A stretch of 64,000 nucleotides of DNA from the NCBI RefSeq assembly GCF_001642805.2, contig NZ_CP016948.1, forward strand, positions 4,898,001-4,962,000, given 5' to 3'. Below, one piece after another: positions 1 through 10,441 of the stretch (positions are counted from its first letter, which is position 1; each line of letters opens with the position of its first letter). The translations under genes and the position numbers were made by a program. Source of the stretch: Serratia surfactantfaciens (lineage in GTDB: Bacteria > Pseudomonadota > Gammaproteobacteria > Enterobacterales > Enterobacteriaceae). The notes below the pieces were generated by a model. That model did no database searches, had not been told where the DNA came from, and saw nothing but the letters and a program-made list of their open reading frames with translations.

Positions 1-1
1 C

Positions 2-478
2 GCGACGCTGGCTGCGGCCTCCAACGCCATCATCCTGGGCTTCAACGTGCGTGCCGACGCTTCTGCGCGCCGCGTGATCGAAGCGGAAAGCCTGGATCTG
101 CGTTACTACTCCGTGATCTATAACTTGATCGACGAAGTGAAGCAGGCGATGAGCGGTATGCTGGCGCCGGAATACAAGCAGCAGATCATCGGCCTGGCCG
201 AAGTGCGCGACGTGTTCAAATCGCCTAAGTTCGGCGCTATCGCCGGCTGTATGGTTACCGAAGGGACCATCAAGCGTCACAACCCAATCCGCGTACTGCG
301 CGACAACGTGGTTATCTATGAAGGCGAGCTGGAATCCCTGCGCCGCTTCAAAGATGACGTTAACGAAGTCCGTAACGGCATGGAATGTGGTATCGGCGTT
401 AAGAACTATAACGACGTGCGCGTCGGCGACATGATCGAAGTGTTCGAGATCATTGAGATCCAACGCACCATCGCTTAA
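2..478 (+). CDS. infB: Translation initiation factor IF-2, C-terminal part (5' end outside window)
   Basis: The frame is open from the first bases and ends with TAA at 476-478, giving the last 158 residues of IF-2. IF-2 is the cytoplasmic GTPase that places fMet-tRNA on the 30S subunit. The visible part covers the end of domain 3 ([14 protein letters not shown]) and the beta-barrel domain that binds fMet-tRNA, ending [10 protein letters not shown]. The G domain lies upstream of the window. It is followed by rbfA, truB, rpsO and pnp, the usual enterobacterial nusA-infB operon order. Identification is by close resemblance to E. coli InfB. Confidence 0.97.
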   Translation, partial: ATLAAASNAIILGFNVRADASARRVIEAESLDLRYYSVIYNLIDEVKQAMSGMLAPEYKQQIIGLAEVRDVFKSPKFGAIAGCMVTEGTIKRHNPIRVLRDNVVIYEGELESLRRFKDDVNEVRNGMECGIGVKNYNDVRVGDMIEVFEIIEIQRTIA

Positions 479-548
479 CGATTGCACATCTGCTTATATC
501 TGTTTACGGGGGGCCTTTGTGCCCCCCGATTTGTCTGGAGAATCCAAA

Positions 549-959
549 ATGGCAAAAGAATTCAGCCGCGGTCAACGCGTGGCGCAAGAGATGCAGAAAG
601 AGATTGCGATCATTCTGCAGCGTGAAGTGAAAGATCCGCGCGTCGGCATGGCGACCGTTTCCGGCGTGGAAGTGTCCCGTGATCTGGCGTACGCCAAGGT
701 TTACGTCACCTTCCTGAACGTGCTGACCGAGAACCACGATCCGGATCTGGTCAACAACGGCATCAAAGCGTTGCAAGACGCTTCCGGTTACATCCGCACC
801 CTGCTGGGCAAAGCGATGCGCCTGCGCGTGGTGCCGGAGCTGACCTTCGCCTACGATAACTCCCTGGTGGAAGGCATGCGCATGTCCAACCTGGTGACCA
901 ACGTGGTGAAGAACGACGCCGAGCGCCGTTCCGCCTCAGGCGATGACAAGGAGGACTGA
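549..959 (+). CDS. rbfA: 30S ribosome-binding factor A
   Basis: This 136-residue protein is a small KH-fold factor needed for maturation of the 16S rRNA 5' end and for growth in the cold. The N-terminus [16 protein letters not shown] and the segment [29 protein letters not shown] match RbfA. An ATG at 549 preceded by GGAG (538-541) is chosen; the frame is open further upstream only by chance. It lies 70 bp after infB, and its TGA shares one base with the truB ATG, so the two are probably translationally coupled. Confidence 0.96.
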   Translation: MAKEFSRGQRVAQEMQKEIAIILQREVKDPRVGMATVSGVEVSRDLAYAKVYVTFLNVLTENHDPDLVNNGIKALQDASGYIRTLLGKAMRLRVVPELTFAYDNSLVEGMRMSNLVTNVVKNDAERRSASGDDKED

Positions 960-1903
960 TGAGTCGCCCTCGTCGCCGCGGCCGTGATATCCACGGCGTG
1001 CTGTTGCTGGACAAGCCGCAGGGTTTGTCGTCCAACGATGCGCTGCAAAAAGTAAAGCGCCTGTACAACGCCAACCGGGCGGGTCACACCGGCGCGCTCG
1101 ATCCGCTGGCGACCGGCATGTTGCCTATCTGCCTGGGTGAAGCGACCAAGTTTTCGCAATATCTGCTCGATTCCGACAAGCGCTATCGGGTGATCGCCAA
1201 GCTGGGGCAGCGTACCGATACCTCGGACGCCGACGGTCAGATCGTGCAGGAGCGCCCGGTGAACTTCACCCAGGCGCAGCTCGACGCGGCGCTGGACACC
1301 TTCCGCGGCGACATCCAGCAGGTGCCGTCGATGTATTCGGCGCTGAAATACCAGGGCAAGAAACTCTACGAGTATGCGCGCCAGGGGATTGAAGTGCCGC
1401 GCGAAGCGCGCAGCATCACGGTGTACGAGCTGCAGTTTATCCGCTGGGAAGGGGATGAGCTGGAGCTGGAGATCCACTGCTCGAAAGGCACTTACATCCG
1501 CACCATCACCGACGATCTCGGCGAGCTGCTGGGCTGCGGCGCGCACGTGATCTATCTGCGTCGCCTGCAGGTGGCGACTTACCCGATCGCGCGCATGGTG
1601 ACGCTGGAACAGCTGAACGCCTTGCTGGCGCAGGCGCAGGAACAAGCGATCGCCCCCGGCGAGCTGCTCGATCCGCTGCTGATGCCGATGGACAGCCCGG
1701 TTGAGAACTATCCGGAAGTGAATTTGCTGCCGGTGGTGGCGGGCTACGTCAAGCAGGGGCAGCCGGTGCAGGTGGCCGGTGCGCCGGCCTCCGGTATGGT
1801 GCGTATCACCGAGGGTGAAGAGCGGAAATTCATCGGCGTTGGCGACATCGCCGAGGATGGTCGCGTGGCGCCGCGCCGCCTGGTGGTCGAACATTTCGAC
1901 TGA
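959..1903 (+). CDS. truB: tRNA pseudouridine(55) synthase TruB
   Basis: The 314-residue protein makes pseudouridine 55 in the T loop of elongator tRNAs and also acts as a tRNA folding chaperone. The catalytic aspartate is D48 in the motif [12 protein letters not shown]; the KGTYIRTI segment and a C-terminal PUA-like region are also present. AAGGAGG at 949-954 within the end of rbfA serves as ribosome-binding site, and the start codon overlaps the rbfA stop by one base. It is co-transcribed with infB-rbfA and followed by the independent rpsO promoter. Confidence 0.96.
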   Translation: MSRPRRRGRDIHGVLLLDKPQGLSSNDALQKVKRLYNANRAGHTGALDPLATGMLPICLGEATKFSQYLLDSDKRYRVIAKLGQRTDTSDADGQIVQERPVNFTQAQLDAALDTFRGDIQQVPSMYSALKYQGKKLYEYARQGIEVPREARSITVYELQFIRWEGDELELEIHCSKGTYIRTITDDLGELLGCGAHVIYLRRLQVATYPIARMVTLEQLNALLAQAQEQAIAPGELLDPLLMPMDSPVENYPEVNLLPVVAGYVKQGQPVQVAGAPASGMVRITEGEERKFIGVGDIAEDGRVAPRRLVVEHFD

Positions 1904-1923
1904 CGGCGGGGCACTGCGTCGCC

Positions 1924-1952
1924 TTGCGATCGCACTGCGCTAAGAGTAGAAT
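1924..1952 (+). promoter_or_regulatory. Predicted sigma-70 promoter of rpsO
   Basis: A TTGCGA -35 (1924-1929) and a TAGAAT -10 (1947-1952) are separated by 17 bases, just after the truB stop. This is where the strong rpsO promoter is expected. A second TATAAT at 2009-2014 abuts the ribosome-binding site CTGGAG and is too close to the start codon to be a useful -10. Confidence 0.6.
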
Positions 1953-2027
1953 GGCGCAGCTTATGCATTGGGTTGCTGAATTAGAGATCGGCGCCTGTTT
2001 TTATTATCTATAATCTGGAGTATTACA

Positions 2028-2297
2028 ATGTCTCTAAGTGTTGAAGCTAAAGCTCAAATCGTAGCTGATTTCGGTCGTGGTACTAACGACAGCGGTTCTA
2101 CCGAAGTTCAGGTTGCCCTGCTGACTGCGCAGATCAACCATCTGCAAGGCCACTTCTCCGAGCACAAAAAAGATCACCACAGCCGTCGTGGTCTGCTGCG
2201 TATGGTTTCTCAGCGTCGTAAGCTGCTGGACTACCTGAAGCGTAAAGATGTAGCACGTTACACCAGCCTGATCGAGCGTCTGGGTCTGCGTCGCTAA
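2028..2297 (+). CDS. rpsO: 30S ribosomal protein S15
   Basis: The 89-residue S15 is a primary binder of the central domain of 16S rRNA and forms an inter-subunit bridge. Motifs [19 protein letters not shown] and [25 protein letters not shown] are typical. CTGGAG lies 7 bases before the ATG. In E. coli S15 represses its own translation by trapping the 30S subunit on a pseudoknot at the start; the leader here is present but its fold was not tested. A strong terminator follows, with partial read-through into pnp expected. Confidence 0.98.
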   Translation: MSLSVEAKAQIVADFGRGTNDSGSTEVQVALLTAQINHLQGHFSEHKKDHHSRRGLLRMVSQRRKLLDYLKRKDVARYTSLIERLGLRR

Positions 2298-2314
2298 TCT
2301 AGCAAGTTTCAGTG

Positions 2315-2343
2315 GAAAGGGGCCTATTTTGGCCCCTTTCTTC
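2315..2343 (+). terminator. rho-independent terminator after rpsO
   Basis: GAAAGGGGCC and GGCCCCTTTC form a perfect ten-base-pair stem around a TATTTT loop, followed by TTCTT. It lies 17 bases after the rpsO stop, the known position of the rpsO-pnp attenuating terminator. Confidence 0.85.
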
Positions 2344-2415
2344 TAGGAAGCATAAGCAAATCAGGTTAATGTATTACTGATGTTTCCAAACAGGCTCTTC
2401 CGTTACAGAGGTTCG

Positions 2416-2471
2416 CGCGGCTAATGAGAGGCTTTATCTCCCGCCTGAGATAAGGATTGTCATTAGTCGCG
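2416..2471 (+). promoter_or_regulatory. pnp leader long stem-loop, likely RNase III processing site
   Basis: The outer arms CGCGGCTAATGA (2416-2427) and TCATTAGTCGCG (2460-2471) pair along their length with one G-U, and the inner arms TTATCTC (2434-2440) and GAGATAA (2447-2453) extend the stem. In E. coli the equivalent double-stranded pnp leader is cut by RNase III and then degraded by PNPase, which is how PNPase limits its own synthesis. The fold here is read from the sequence; the function is carried over from E. coli. Confidence 0.75.
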
Positions 2472-2553
2472 AGGATGTAGTGAGAAGGCAAATCGAGTCA
2501 CAGGCGTGTCGAGTCGTCAATGCGATTGCGCGCCGCTAATCAAGGATATAATT

Positions 2554-4671
2554 TTGCTGACACCGATCATTCGCAAATTCCAGTATGGCCAGCATACCGT
2601 CACCATCGAAACCGGTATGATGGCTCGTCAGGCCACCGCCGCCGTTATGGTGAGCATGGATGACACCGCCGTCTTCGTTACCGTTGTTGGCCAGAAAAAA
2701 GCCAAGCCGGGCCAGAGCTTCTTCCCGCTGACCGTTAACTACCAAGAGCGTACCTACGCCGCTGGTCGTATCCCGGGCAGCTTCTTCCGTCGCGAAGGCC
2801 GTCCGAGCGAAGGCGAGACCCTGACTTCCCGTCTGATTGACCGTCCGATCCGTCCACTGTTCCCGGACAACTTCCTGAACGAAGTTCAGGTGATCGCGAC
2901 CGTGGTTTCCGTTAACCCGCAGGTGAACCCGGACATCGTTGCGATGATCGGTGCCTCTGCCGCCCTGAGCCTGTCCGGTATTCCGTTCAACGGCCCAATC
3001 GGCGCAGCGCGCGTAGGTTACATCAACGATCAGTACGTGCTGAACCCGACGACCGACGAGCTGAAAGAAAGCCGTCTGGACCTGGTGGTTGCTGGTACTG
3101 CCGGTGCGGTGCTGATGGTTGAATCCGAAGCGGACGTGCTGAGCGAAGATCAGATGCTGGGTGCCGTGGTATTCGGCCACGACCAGCAGCAAGTGGTTAT
3201 CGAGAACATCAACGCTCTGGTTGCCGAAGCCGGCAAACCGAAGTGGGATTGGCAGGCGCCTGCGGTCAACGAAGCGCTGCACGCGCGCGTGGCTGAACTG
3301 GCCGAAGCTCGCCTGGGCGACGCTTACCACATCACCGAAAAACAAGAGCGTTACGCTCAGGTTGACGCGATCAAAGACAGCGTAGTTGAAACCCTGCTGG
3401 CGCAGGACGAAACGCTGGACGCCGGCGAAATCCAGGACATCCTGGGCAACGTCGAGAAGAACGTGGTGCGCAGCCGCGTACTGCGTGGCGAGCCGCGTAT
3501 CGACGGCCGTGAAAAAGACATGATCCGTGGCCTGGACGTGCGCACCGGCGTACTGCCGCGCACCCACGGTTCCGCGCTGTTCACCCGTGGCGAAACTCAG
3601 GCGCTGGTTACCGCGACCCTGGGCACCGCGCGCGACGCCCAGAACCTGGACGAGCTGATGGGCGAGAAGACCGACAGCTTCCTGTTCCACTACAACTTCC
3701 CTCCGTACTCCGTAGGCGAAACCGGCATGGTCGGTTCTCCTAAGCGTCGTGAAATCGGTCACGGTCGCCTGGCGAAACGCGGCGTATTGGCTATGATGCC
3801 TAAACCGGAAGATTTCCCGTACACGGTTCGCGTGGTGTCTGAAATCACCGAATCCAACGGTTCTTCTTCCATGGCTTCCGTGTGCGGCGCGTCTCTGGCG
3901 CTGATGGACGCCGGTGTGCCAATCAAGGCCGCCGTTGCGGGTATCGCGATGGGCCTGGTGAAAGAAGCCGATAACTTTGTGGTTCTGTCCGACATTCTGG
4001 GTGACGAAGATCACCTGGGCGACATGGACTTCAAAGTGGCCGGTAGCCGCGACGGTATCACCGCGCTGCAGATGGACATCAAAATCGAAGGCATCACCCG
4101 CGAAATCATGCAGGTGGCTCTGAACCAGGCCAAGGGCGCGCGTCTGCACATCCTGGGCGTAATGGAACAGGCTATCAGCACCCCACGCGGCGATATCTCC
4201 GAATTCGCACCGCGTATTCATACTATCCGCATCAACCCGGATAAGATTAAAGACGTGATCGGTAAGGGCGGTTCCGTTATCCGCGCGCTGACCGAAGAGA
4301 CTGGCACTACCATCGAAATTGAAGATGATGGTACAGTTAAAATCGCAGCGACCGACGGTGAGAAGGCGAAATTCGCTATCCGTCGTATCGAAGAGATCAC
4401 GGCAGAGATCGAAGTGGGCCGTATTTACCAGGGTAAAGTGACCCGTATCGTTGATTTCGGCGCGTTCGTCGCTATCGGCGGTGGTAAAGAAGGTCTGGTG
4501 CACATTTCTCAGATCGCCGACAAGCGCGTCGAGAAAGTGACCGACTATCTGCAGATGGGTCAGGAAGTGCCGGTTAAGGTACTGGAAGTTGACCGTCAGG
4601 GCCGCGTGCGTCTGAGCATCAAAGAAGCGATGGCGCCGGAAGCAGGTTCACCTGCGCCTGAAGCAGAATAA
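2554..4671 (+). CDS. pnp: Polyribonucleotide nucleotidyltransferase (PNPase)
   Basis: PNPase is a 705-residue 3'-5' phosphorolytic exoribonuclease, a trimer and a partner of RNase E in the degradosome. Two RNase PH-like domains occupy roughly residues 10-210 and 310-540. They are followed by a KH domain with the GxxG loop (VIGKGGSVI) and an S1 domain ([18 protein letters not shown]). The start is a TTG at 2554 after AAGGATAT, giving the [17 protein letters not shown]-terminus that aligns with E. coli, where TTG is also used. The frame continues upstream but without a better site. It is regulated through the RNase III stem-loop upstream. Confidence 0.97.
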   Translation: MLTPIIRKFQYGQHTVTIETGMMARQATAAVMVSMDDTAVFVTVVGQKKAKPGQSFFPLTVNYQERTYAAGRIPGSFFRREGRPSEGETLTSRLIDRPIRPLFPDNFLNEVQVIATVVSVNPQVNPDIVAMIGASAALSLSGIPFNGPIGAARVGYINDQYVLNPTTDELKESRLDLVVAGTAGAVLMVESEADVLSEDQMLGAVVFGHDQQQVVIENINALVAEAGKPKWDWQAPAVNEALHARVAELAEARLGDAYHITEKQERYAQVDAIKDSVVETLLAQDETLDAGEIQDILGNVEKNVVRSRVLRGEPRIDGREKDMIRGLDVRTGVLPRTHGSALFTRGETQALVTATLGTARDAQNLDELMGEKTDSFLFHYNFPPYSVGETGMVGSPKRREIGHGRLAKRGVLAMMPKPEDFPYTVRVVSEITESNGSSSMASVCGASLALMDAGVPIKAAVAGIAMGLVKEADNFVVLSDILGDEDHLGDMDFKVAGSRDGITALQMDIKIEGITREIMQVALNQAKGARLHILGVMEQAISTPRGDISEFAPRIHTIRINPDKIKDVIGKGGSVIRALTEETGTTIEIEDDGTVKIAATDGEKAKFAIRRIEEITAEIEVGRIYQGKVTRIVDFGAFVAIGGGKEGLVHISQIADKRVEKVTDYLQMGQEVPVKVLEVDRQGRVRLSIKEAMAPEAGSPAPEAE

Positions 4672-4799
4672 CTGTATAGATAGTTTTACAGCTCCCCGCC
4701 ATGGGGTTGGGAGCTGTTCGTATCGCGCGGGTAGGATGCCCGCGTTTTAGCAAACGGAGGACAGGACGTTCATCCAATGTTTGTCTTCGGGAGTGGGAA

Positions 4800-5684
4800 A
4801 TGAAGCCTTTCTTGCGCTGGTGTTACGTTGCGACAGCACTCATGCTGGCAGGATGCAGCAACCATGATTGGCGTAAAGACGAAGTTTTGGCAATCCCGTT
4901 GCAGCCAACGTTGCAGCAGGAAGTGATCCTGGCGCGCATGGAACAAATTCTTGCCAGCCGGGCACTGACGGATGACGAACGCGCACAGCTTTTATATGAG
5001 CGCGGTGTGCTGTATGATAGCCTCGGGTTACGTGCATTAGCGCGCAATGATTTCTCGCAGGCGCTGGCGATACGTCCCGACATGCCGGAAGTTTTCAACT
5101 ACCTGGGCATTTACTTAACGCAGGCAGGCAATTTTGATGCTGCCTATGAAGCGTTTGATTCTGTACTAGAGCTTGATCCAACTTACAATTACGCGCGTTT
5201 AAACCGGGGCATCGCACTGTATTATGGCGGCCGCTTCCCGTTGGCGCAGGATGATCTGCAGGCGTTTTATCAAGACGACCCAAACGATCCCTTCCGTTCG
5301 TTATGGCTGTATCTGGTGGAGCGAGAAATCGATCCCAAGAAGGCCGAGGTAGCGCTTCAGCAGCGCTATGACAAAGCGGACAGAGGGCAATGGGGATGGA
5401 ATATTGTCGAATTCTACCTGGGCAAGATCAGCGAAAAAACGCTGATGGAACGCCTCAAGGCAGATGCAACGGATAACACTTCGCTCGCTGAGCATCTCAG
5501 TGAAACTGACTTCTATTTGGGTAAACACTACCTGAGTCTGGGGGACAAGGACTCCGCTTCGGCGCTGTTCAAACTGACGGTGTCTAACAACGTTCACAAC
5601 TTCGTTGAGCACCGCTATGCATTGTTGGAATTGGCGCTTTTGGGCCAAGAGCAAGACGACCTATCGGAATCGGACCAGCAATAG
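4800..5684 (+). CDS. nlpI: Lipoprotein NlpI
   Basis: This 294-residue outer-membrane lipoprotein matches the E. coli length. It has a signal peptide with lipobox LAGC, acylated at C19, followed by tetratricopeptide repeats (for example [49 protein letters not shown] is in positions about 75-125). In E. coli NlpI is an adaptor that brings substrates such as MepS to the protease Prc and scaffolds peptidoglycan hydrolases. The start at 4800 is chosen because it gives the proper signal peptide; the frame is open upstream. It sits between pnp and deaD as in E. coli. Confidence 0.95.
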   Translation: MKPFLRWCYVATALMLAGCSNHDWRKDEVLAIPLQPTLQQEVILARMEQILASRALTDDERAQLLYERGVLYDSLGLRALARNDFSQALAIRPDMPEVFNYLGIYLTQAGNFDAAYEAFDSVLELDPTYNYARLNRGIALYYGGRFPLAQDDLQAFYQDDPNDPFRSLWLYLVEREIDPKKAEVALQQRYDKADRGQWGWNIVEFYLGKISEKTLMERLKADATDNTSLAEHLSETDFYLGKHYLSLGDKDSASALFKLTVSNNVHNFVEHRYALLELALLGQEQDDLSESDQQ

Positions 5685-5800
5685 CTGACGAACACCTATC
5701 AGCCTGATGGACATTGGTTTTTAACCAAAGTTATCGCCTTAACGGGCGAGGGCTTTTTTGTTCGTTTTATAATCTAATTTGAGCCGGTTCACACTTTTCA

Positions 5801-5881
5801 ATGAAAATGACTGAAAATTTTCTCGACGAGTTATGTAGACTGGCTGCCATTATTAATGAGGCACGTGTACATGACGACTGA
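5801..5881 (+). CDS. yrbN: Small protein YrbN, overlapping the deaD start
   Basis: The 26-codon ORF reads [17 protein letters not shown] then INEARVHDD. Its length, position and DELCRLAAI core fit the E. coli small protein YrbN, found between nlpI and deaD. Its stop TGA (5879-5881) lies inside deaD, whose ATG is at 5871, so the two reading frames overlap by 11 bases and translation is probably coupled. No strong ribosome-binding site precedes the ATG. Function is unknown; a role as an upstream ORF controlling deaD translation is inference. Confidence 0.75.
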   Translation: MKMTENFLDELCRLAAIINEARVHDD

Positions 5882-7793
5882 GTTTGAAACCTCTTTTGCT
5901 GATCTGGGGCTGTCTGCTCCAATCATTTCCGCCCTGAACGATCTGGGCTATGAAAAACCATCTCCGATCCAGGCTGAGTGTATTCCTCACCTGTTGAACG
6001 GCCGCGACGTGCTGGGCATGGCACAGACCGGTAGTGGTAAAACCGCAGCGTTCTCGCTGCCGCTGCTGCACAACCTGCAGGCAGACCTGAAAGCACCTCA
6101 GATCCTGGTGCTGGCACCGACCCGCGAACTGGCGGTTCAGGTTGCTGAAGCGATGACCGATTTCTCCAAACACATGAACGGCGTCAACGTGGTAGCCCTG
6201 TACGGCGGCCAGCGTTACGACGTGCAGCTGCGCGCTCTGCGCCAGGGCCCGCAAATCGTTGTGGGTACCCCAGGCCGTCTGCTGGACCACCTGAAACGCG
6301 GCACCCTGAACCTCTCTAACCTGAGCGGCCTGGTGCTGGATGAAGCCGACGAAATGCTGCGCATGGGCTTTATCGAAGACGTAGAAACCATCATGGCTGA
6401 GATCCCGGCTGAACATCAGACCGCGCTGTTCTCCGCCACCATGCCGGAAGCGATCCGTCGCATCACCCGCCGCTTCATGAAAGAGCCGCAGGAAGTGCGC
6501 ATCCAGTCCAGCGTGACCACCCGTCCGGACATCAGCCAGAGCTACTGGTCGGTCTACGGCATGCGTAAAAACGAAGCGCTGGTGCGTTTCCTGGAAGCCG
6601 AAGACTTTGACGCGGCGATCATCTTCGTTCGTACCAAGAATGCGACCCTGGAAGTGGCCGAAGCGCTGGAGCGCAGCGGTTACAGCAGCGCCGCGCTGAA
6701 CGGCGACATGAACCAGGCGCTGCGTGAGCAGACTCTGGAGCGTCTGAAAGACGGTCGTCTGGATATCCTGATCGCGACCGACGTTGCGGCCCGTGGCCTG
6801 GACGTTGAGCGCATCAGCCTGGTTGTCAACTACGACATCCCGATGGACTCCGAGTCTTACGTTCACCGTATCGGCCGTACCGGTCGTGCGGGCCGCGCCG
6901 GCCGCGCGCTGCTGTTCGTGGAAAACCGCGAACGCCGCCTGCTGCGCAACATCGAACGCACCATGAAGCTGACCATCCCTGAAGTAGAGCTGCCAAACGC
7001 AGAACTGCTGGGCGAGCGTCGTCTGGCCAAGTTCGCCGCGAAAGTTCAGCAGCAGCTGGAAAGCAGCGATCTGGACCTGTACCGCGCACTGCTGACCAAA
7101 CTGCAGCCGGAAGAAGAGCTGGATATGGAAACTCTGGCCGCAGCGCTGCTGAAAATGGCACAGGGCGAACGTCCGCTGATCCTGCCGCCGGATCCGGTCT
7201 TCAAGCCGCGTCAGCGCCGCGAGTTCAACGACCGTGACGATCGTCGCGGTGATCGTGGCGACCGTCGTGACAGCCGTGATGGCGATCGTCCGCGTCGCGA
7301 ACGTCGTGACGTTGGCGAGATGCAGCTGTACCGCATCGAAGTGGGCCGTGACGATGGCGTTGAAGTTCGTCACATCGTTGGCGCCATCGCTAACGAAGGC
7401 GACATCAGCAGCCGTTACATCGGTAACATCAAGCTGTTCGCTTCCCACTCCACCATCGAGCTGCCAAAAGGCATGCCGGGCGAGATCCTGAATCACTTCA
7501 CTCGCACTCGCATCCTGAACAAGCCGATGAACATGCAGCTGCTGGGCGATGCACAGCCGTTCGAACGTCGCGAGCGTCGTGACGGTGGCAACGGTGGCGA
7601 GCGTCGCGGCAACGGTCGTCCGTTCAACGGCGAACGTCGCGAAGGCGGCCCGCGTCGCTCCTTCGGCGAACGTCGTGAAGGCGGTAACGGCGGCGAGCGT
7701 CGTGGCGGTAACTACAACCGTGACGGCAAGCCGGCGCCACGCCGTGATGACGGCGCACCGGCAGCACCACGTCGTCGTTTCGGCGACGCGTAA
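5871..7793 (+). CDS. deaD: ATP-dependent DEAD-box RNA helicase DeaD/CsdA
   Basis: This is a 640-residue cold-shock RNA helicase for ribosome assembly and mRNA decay at low temperature. Motifs seen are the Q motif region (GYEKPSPIQ), motif I AQTGSGKT (51-58), PTRELA, DEAD, SAT, and motif [14 protein letters not shown] DeaD-type RNA-binding domain ([29 protein letters not shown] begins near residue 485) and a Gly-Arg-rich tail with repeated GERREGG units follow. ATG 5871 is preferred because GAGG (5858-5861) is nine bases upstream; the ATG at 5856 overlaps that site. It ends in a strong terminator. Confidence 0.96.
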   Translation: MTTEFETSFADLGLSAPIISALNDLGYEKPSPIQAECIPHLLNGRDVLGMAQTGSGKTAAFSLPLLHNLQADLKAPQILVLAPTRELAVQVAEAMTDFSKHMNGVNVVALYGGQRYDVQLRALRQGPQIVVGTPGRLLDHLKRGTLNLSNLSGLVLDEADEMLRMGFIEDVETIMAEIPAEHQTALFSATMPEAIRRITRRFMKEPQEVRIQSSVTTRPDISQSYWSVYGMRKNEALVRFLEAEDFDAAIIFVRTKNATLEVAEALERSGYSSAALNGDMNQALREQTLERLKDGRLDILIATDVAARGLDVERISLVVNYDIPMDSESYVHRIGRTGRAGRAGRALLFVENRERRLLRNIERTMKLTIPEVELPNAELLGERRLAKFAAKVQQQLESSDLDLYRALLTKLQPEEELDMETLAAALLKMAQGERPLILPPDPVFKPRQRREFNDRDDRRGDRGDRRDSRDGDRPRRERRDVGEMQLYRIEVGRDDGVEVRHIVGAIANEGDISSRYIGNIKLFASHSTIELPKGMPGEILNHFTRTRILNKPMNMQLLGDAQPFERRERRDGGNGGERRGNGRPFNGERREGGPRRSFGERREGGNGGERRGGNYNRDGKPAPRRDDGAPAAPRRRFGDA

Positions 7794-7825
7794 TCGCTGA
7801 TTCGCCGTTCGCGGTGAAGCGCTCT

Positions 7826-7855
7826 GAAAAACCAGCCTGCGGGCTGGTTTTTTTA
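7826..7855 (+). terminator. rho-independent terminator after deaD
   Basis: AACCAGCC and GGGCTGGTT pair around a short TGC loop, followed by seven T residues, 33 bases after the deaD stop. Confidence 0.9.
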
Positions 7856-7939
7856 TGCCTGAAAGTTGCCGTCAAACGCCCCTGAATGGCGTATCATTCA
7901 TAAGGTTTTTTCTTACGGATGATATGCACGGGAGATGCC

Positions 7940-9154
7940 ATGAGTTGGCAGCAGTTTAAATCTCAATACCTGGTGCGCTTTTGGGCGCCGCTGCCGGCGG
8001 TGATCGCCGCCGGGATCCTTTCTACCTACTACTTCGGCATGACCGGCACCTTCTGGGCGGTGACCGGCGAGTTCACCCGCTGGGGCGGCCATGTGCTGCA
8101 GTGGTTCGGCCTGCACCCCGAGCAGTGGGGCTATTTCAAGGTCATCGGCCTGCAGGGCACGCCGCTGGAGCGCATCGACGGGCGGATGATCATCGGCATG
8201 TTCGCCGGCTGTATCGCCGCCGCGCTATGGGCCAACAACATCAAACTGCGTCAGCCGCAGCACCGCATTCGCATCGTGCAGGCGCTGCTGGGCGGCATCA
8301 TCGCCGGTTTCGGCGCACGCCTGGCGATGGGCTGCAACCTGGCGGCGTTTTTCACCGGCATTCCGCAGTTCTCGTTGCACGCCTGGTTCTTCGCGCTGGC
8401 GACCGCCGCCGGCTCCTACTTCGGCGCCAAATTTACGCTGCTGCCGATGTTCCGCATTCCGATCAAGTTGCAAAAGGTGAAGGCCGCCGCGCCGCTGACG
8501 CAGAAGCCTGAGCAGGCGCGTCGCCGTTTCCGGCTGGGCATGGCGATCTTCGGCCTGGCGGTGGCCTGGTCGCTGTGGACGCTGTTCGATGCGCCGAAGC
8601 TCGGCATCGCCATGCTGTTCGGCATCGGCTTTGGCCTGCTGATCGAGCGCGCGCAGATCTGCTTCACTTCGGCGTTCCGCGATCTGTGGATCACCGGGCG
8701 CACCCACATGGCGAAAGCCATCATCATCGGCATGGCGGTGAGCGCCATCGGTATCTTCAGCTATGTGCAGCTGGGCGTGGCGCCGAAGATCATGTGGGCC
8801 GGCCCGAATGCGGTGCTCGGCGGTTTGCTGTTCGGCTTCGGCATCGTGCTGGCCGGCGGTTGCGAGACCGGCTGGATGTACCGCGCCGTGGAAGGGCAGG
8901 TGCACTACTGGTGGGTGGGGCTGGGCAACATCATCGGCGCTACGCTGCTGGCCTATTACTGGGACGACCTGGCGCCGGCGCTGGCGACCGACTATGACAA
9001 GATTAACCTGCTCGATACCTTCGGCCCGATCGGCGGCCTGCTGGTGACTTACCTGCTGCTGGCGCTGGCCTTCGCCGCCATGCTGTGGTGGGAGAAACGC
9101 TTTTTCCGCGCCCGGCCTGAGGCGCAGGTGGTGAATTTGAGGAGCATGCCATGA
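7940..9154 (+). CDS. yedE: YeeE/YedE-family membrane transporter YedE
   Basis: The 404-residue protein with about ten predicted membrane segments belongs to the YeeE/YedE family, whose characterised members carry thiosulfate. YedE itself is annotated in connection with selenium metabolism because it travels with selD/yedF in some genomes. The family glycine-cysteine motifs are present: MGCNLAAFF, ERAQICFTSAFRD and AGGCETGWMYR. The start at 7940 follows GGGAGATGCC and matches the E. coli N-terminus MSWQQFK. The ATGA overlap with yedF argues for a coupled two-gene operon in which the sulfurtransferase receives the transported sulfur or selenium (inference). Confidence 0.92.
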   Translation: MSWQQFKSQYLVRFWAPLPAVIAAGILSTYYFGMTGTFWAVTGEFTRWGGHVLQWFGLHPEQWGYFKVIGLQGTPLERIDGRMIIGMFAGCIAAALWANNIKLRQPQHRIRIVQALLGGIIAGFGARLAMGCNLAAFFTGIPQFSLHAWFFALATAAGSYFGAKFTLLPMFRIPIKLQKVKAAAPLTQKPEQARRRFRLGMAIFGLAVAWSLWTLFDAPKLGIAMLFGIGFGLLIERAQICFTSAFRDLWITGRTHMAKAIIIGMAVSAIGIFSYVQLGVAPKIMWAGPNAVLGGLLFGFGIVLAGGCETGWMYRAVEGQVHYWWVGLGNIIGATLLAYYWDDLAPALATDYDKINLLDTFGPIGGLLVTYLLLALAFAAMLWWEKRFFRARPEAQVVNLRSMP

Positions 9155-9390
9155 AAGAGACGACGATAGTGCCGGACTACCGGCTGGACATGCTGGGCGA
9201 GCCTTGCCCGTACCCGGCGGTGGCGACGCTGGAGGCGATGCCGCAGTTGAAGCCGGGGGAGATCCTGGAGGTGATCAGCGATTGCCCGCAGTCGATCAAC
9301 AACATCCCGCTCGATGCGCGTAACCACGGCTACAAGGTGCTGGATATTCAGCAGGATGGGCCGACCATCCGCTATCTGATTCAGCGTTAA
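9151..9390 (+). CDS. yedF: TusA-family sulfurtransferase YedF
   Basis: This is a 79-residue TusA/SirA-fold protein with the signature GEPCPYPAVATLEAM, in which the cysteine of the CPxP motif carries sulfur as a persulfide in the family. The ATG overlaps the yedE TGA by four bases (ATGA). E. coli has the same neighbour pair. The sulfur (or selenium) acceptor is unknown. A terminator follows directly. Confidence 0.93.
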   Translation: MKETTIVPDYRLDMLGEPCPYPAVATLEAMPQLKPGEILEVISDCPQSINNIPLDARNHGYKVLDIQQDGPTIRYLIQR

Positions 9391-9394
9391 CGCC

Positions 9395-9422
9395 AAGGCG
9401 GTGGGGTTTCCACCGCCTTTTC
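9395..9422. terminator. Terminator between convergent yedF and yhbW
   Basis: AAGGCGGTGG and CCACCGCCTTTT form a ten-base-pair stem around GGTTT. Read on the plus strand it ends in a T run, closing yedF. On the minus strand it stands just after the yhbW stop but lacks a long U tract. Confidence 0.8.
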
Positions 9423-9427
9423 GCTTT

Positions 9428-10441
9428 TTAGCCCTTCACGATGTCGCCTTTTACCCCGGCGACAATCTCGAACGAACGCAGCCGCGCCTGATGATCGAAA
9501 ATCTGGCCGTTGACCATGATCTCGTCAGCATCGGTTTCACGCAGCAGCGTTTGCAGCCCGTGGCGCACCGTATTTTCGTCGCCGACGATCGACATCCGCA
9601 GCGCCTGCTCGACGCCGTATTGCTCACCTGCGGTCCACAGCGCGTGGATGTTATCCACTGGCGGCGGCAGCGGGCCGGGCGAACCGCGGCGCAGATTGAT
9701 GAACTGCTGTTGCATCGAGCTGAACAGGAAGCGCGCGTCGCGGTCGCTGTCGGCGGCGATCACGTTGACGCACACCATGGCGTGCGGTTGCGCCAGCTGT
9801 TTGGAGGGTTTGAAGTTCTCGCGGTACAGCTGCAGCGCCTGGAACAGCATATCCGGGGCGAAGTGCGAAGCGAAGGCGAACGGCAGGCCGAGCTGTGCCG
9901 CCAGCTGCGCGCTGTAGAGGCTGGAGCCGAGCAGCCAGAGCGGCACATGCAGCCCCTGGCCCGGCACCGCCTGCACCGGCTGGCCGGGCTGCGCATCGCA
10001 GAAGTAGTTTTGCAGTTCCTGCACGTCGCGCGGGAAGGTATCCACGTCGCCGGACAGGTGGCGGCGCAAGGCCATCATGGTGCGCTGATCGGTGCCAGGC
10101 GCGCGGCCCAGCCCCAGATCGATGCGGCCGGGGTAGAGCGATTCCAGCGTGCCGAACTGCTCGGCGATCACCAGCGGCGCATGGTTCGGCAGCATTACGC
10201 CGCCGGAGCCGAGGCGAATGCTTTGGGTGCCGGCGGCCAGATAGCCCAGCAGCACCGAGGTGGCGGCGCTGCCGATGCCGGTCATGTTGTGGTGCTCGGC
10301 CAGCCAGTAGCGCTGGTAGCCCCAGCGTTCGGCGTGTTGCGCCAGATCCAGCGAACAGTGGAAAGCGTCGCGCGCTTTGGCCCCTTGCGGGATTGGCGAT
10401 AAATCCAGTACCGACAGCGGTACGGCAGTGTTTTCAGTCAT
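9428..10441 (-). CDS. yhbW: Luciferase-like flavin monooxygenase family protein YhbW
   Basis: This 337-residue TIM-barrel protein of the bacterial luciferase-like family is strongly alike to E. coli YhbW. Recognisable blocks are [65 protein letters not shown] and the C-terminal [22 protein letters not shown]. It probably uses FMN or F420-like flavin chemistry, but the substrate is unknown. The start at 10441 matches the E. coli start; an ATG four codons upstream (10453) is possible. It converges on yedF. Confidence 0.92.
   Translation of the reverse strand: MTENTAVPLSVLDLSPIPQGAKARDAFHCSLDLAQHAERWGYQRYWLAEHHNMTGIGSAATSVLLGYLAAGTQSIRLGSGGVMLPNHAPLVIAEQFGTLESLYPGRIDLGLGRAPGTDQRTMMALRRHLSGDVDTFPRDVQELQNYFCDAQPGQPVQAVPGQGLHVPLWLLGSSLYSAQLAAQLGLPFAFASHFAPDMLFQALQLYRENFKPSKQLAQPHAMVCVNVIAADSDRDARFLFSSMQQQFINLRRGSPGPLPPPVDNIHALWTAGEQYGVEQALRMSIVGDENTVRHGLQTLLRETDADEIMVNGQIFDHQARLRSFEIVAGVKGDIVKG

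Noticed and set aside
7560..7790. Short repeated units (cgtcgcgaaggcgg-like) suggesting a repeat array
   Set aside because: They are in-frame codons of the Gly-Arg-rich tail of DeaD, common in this helicase, and not a CRISPR or non-coding repeat.
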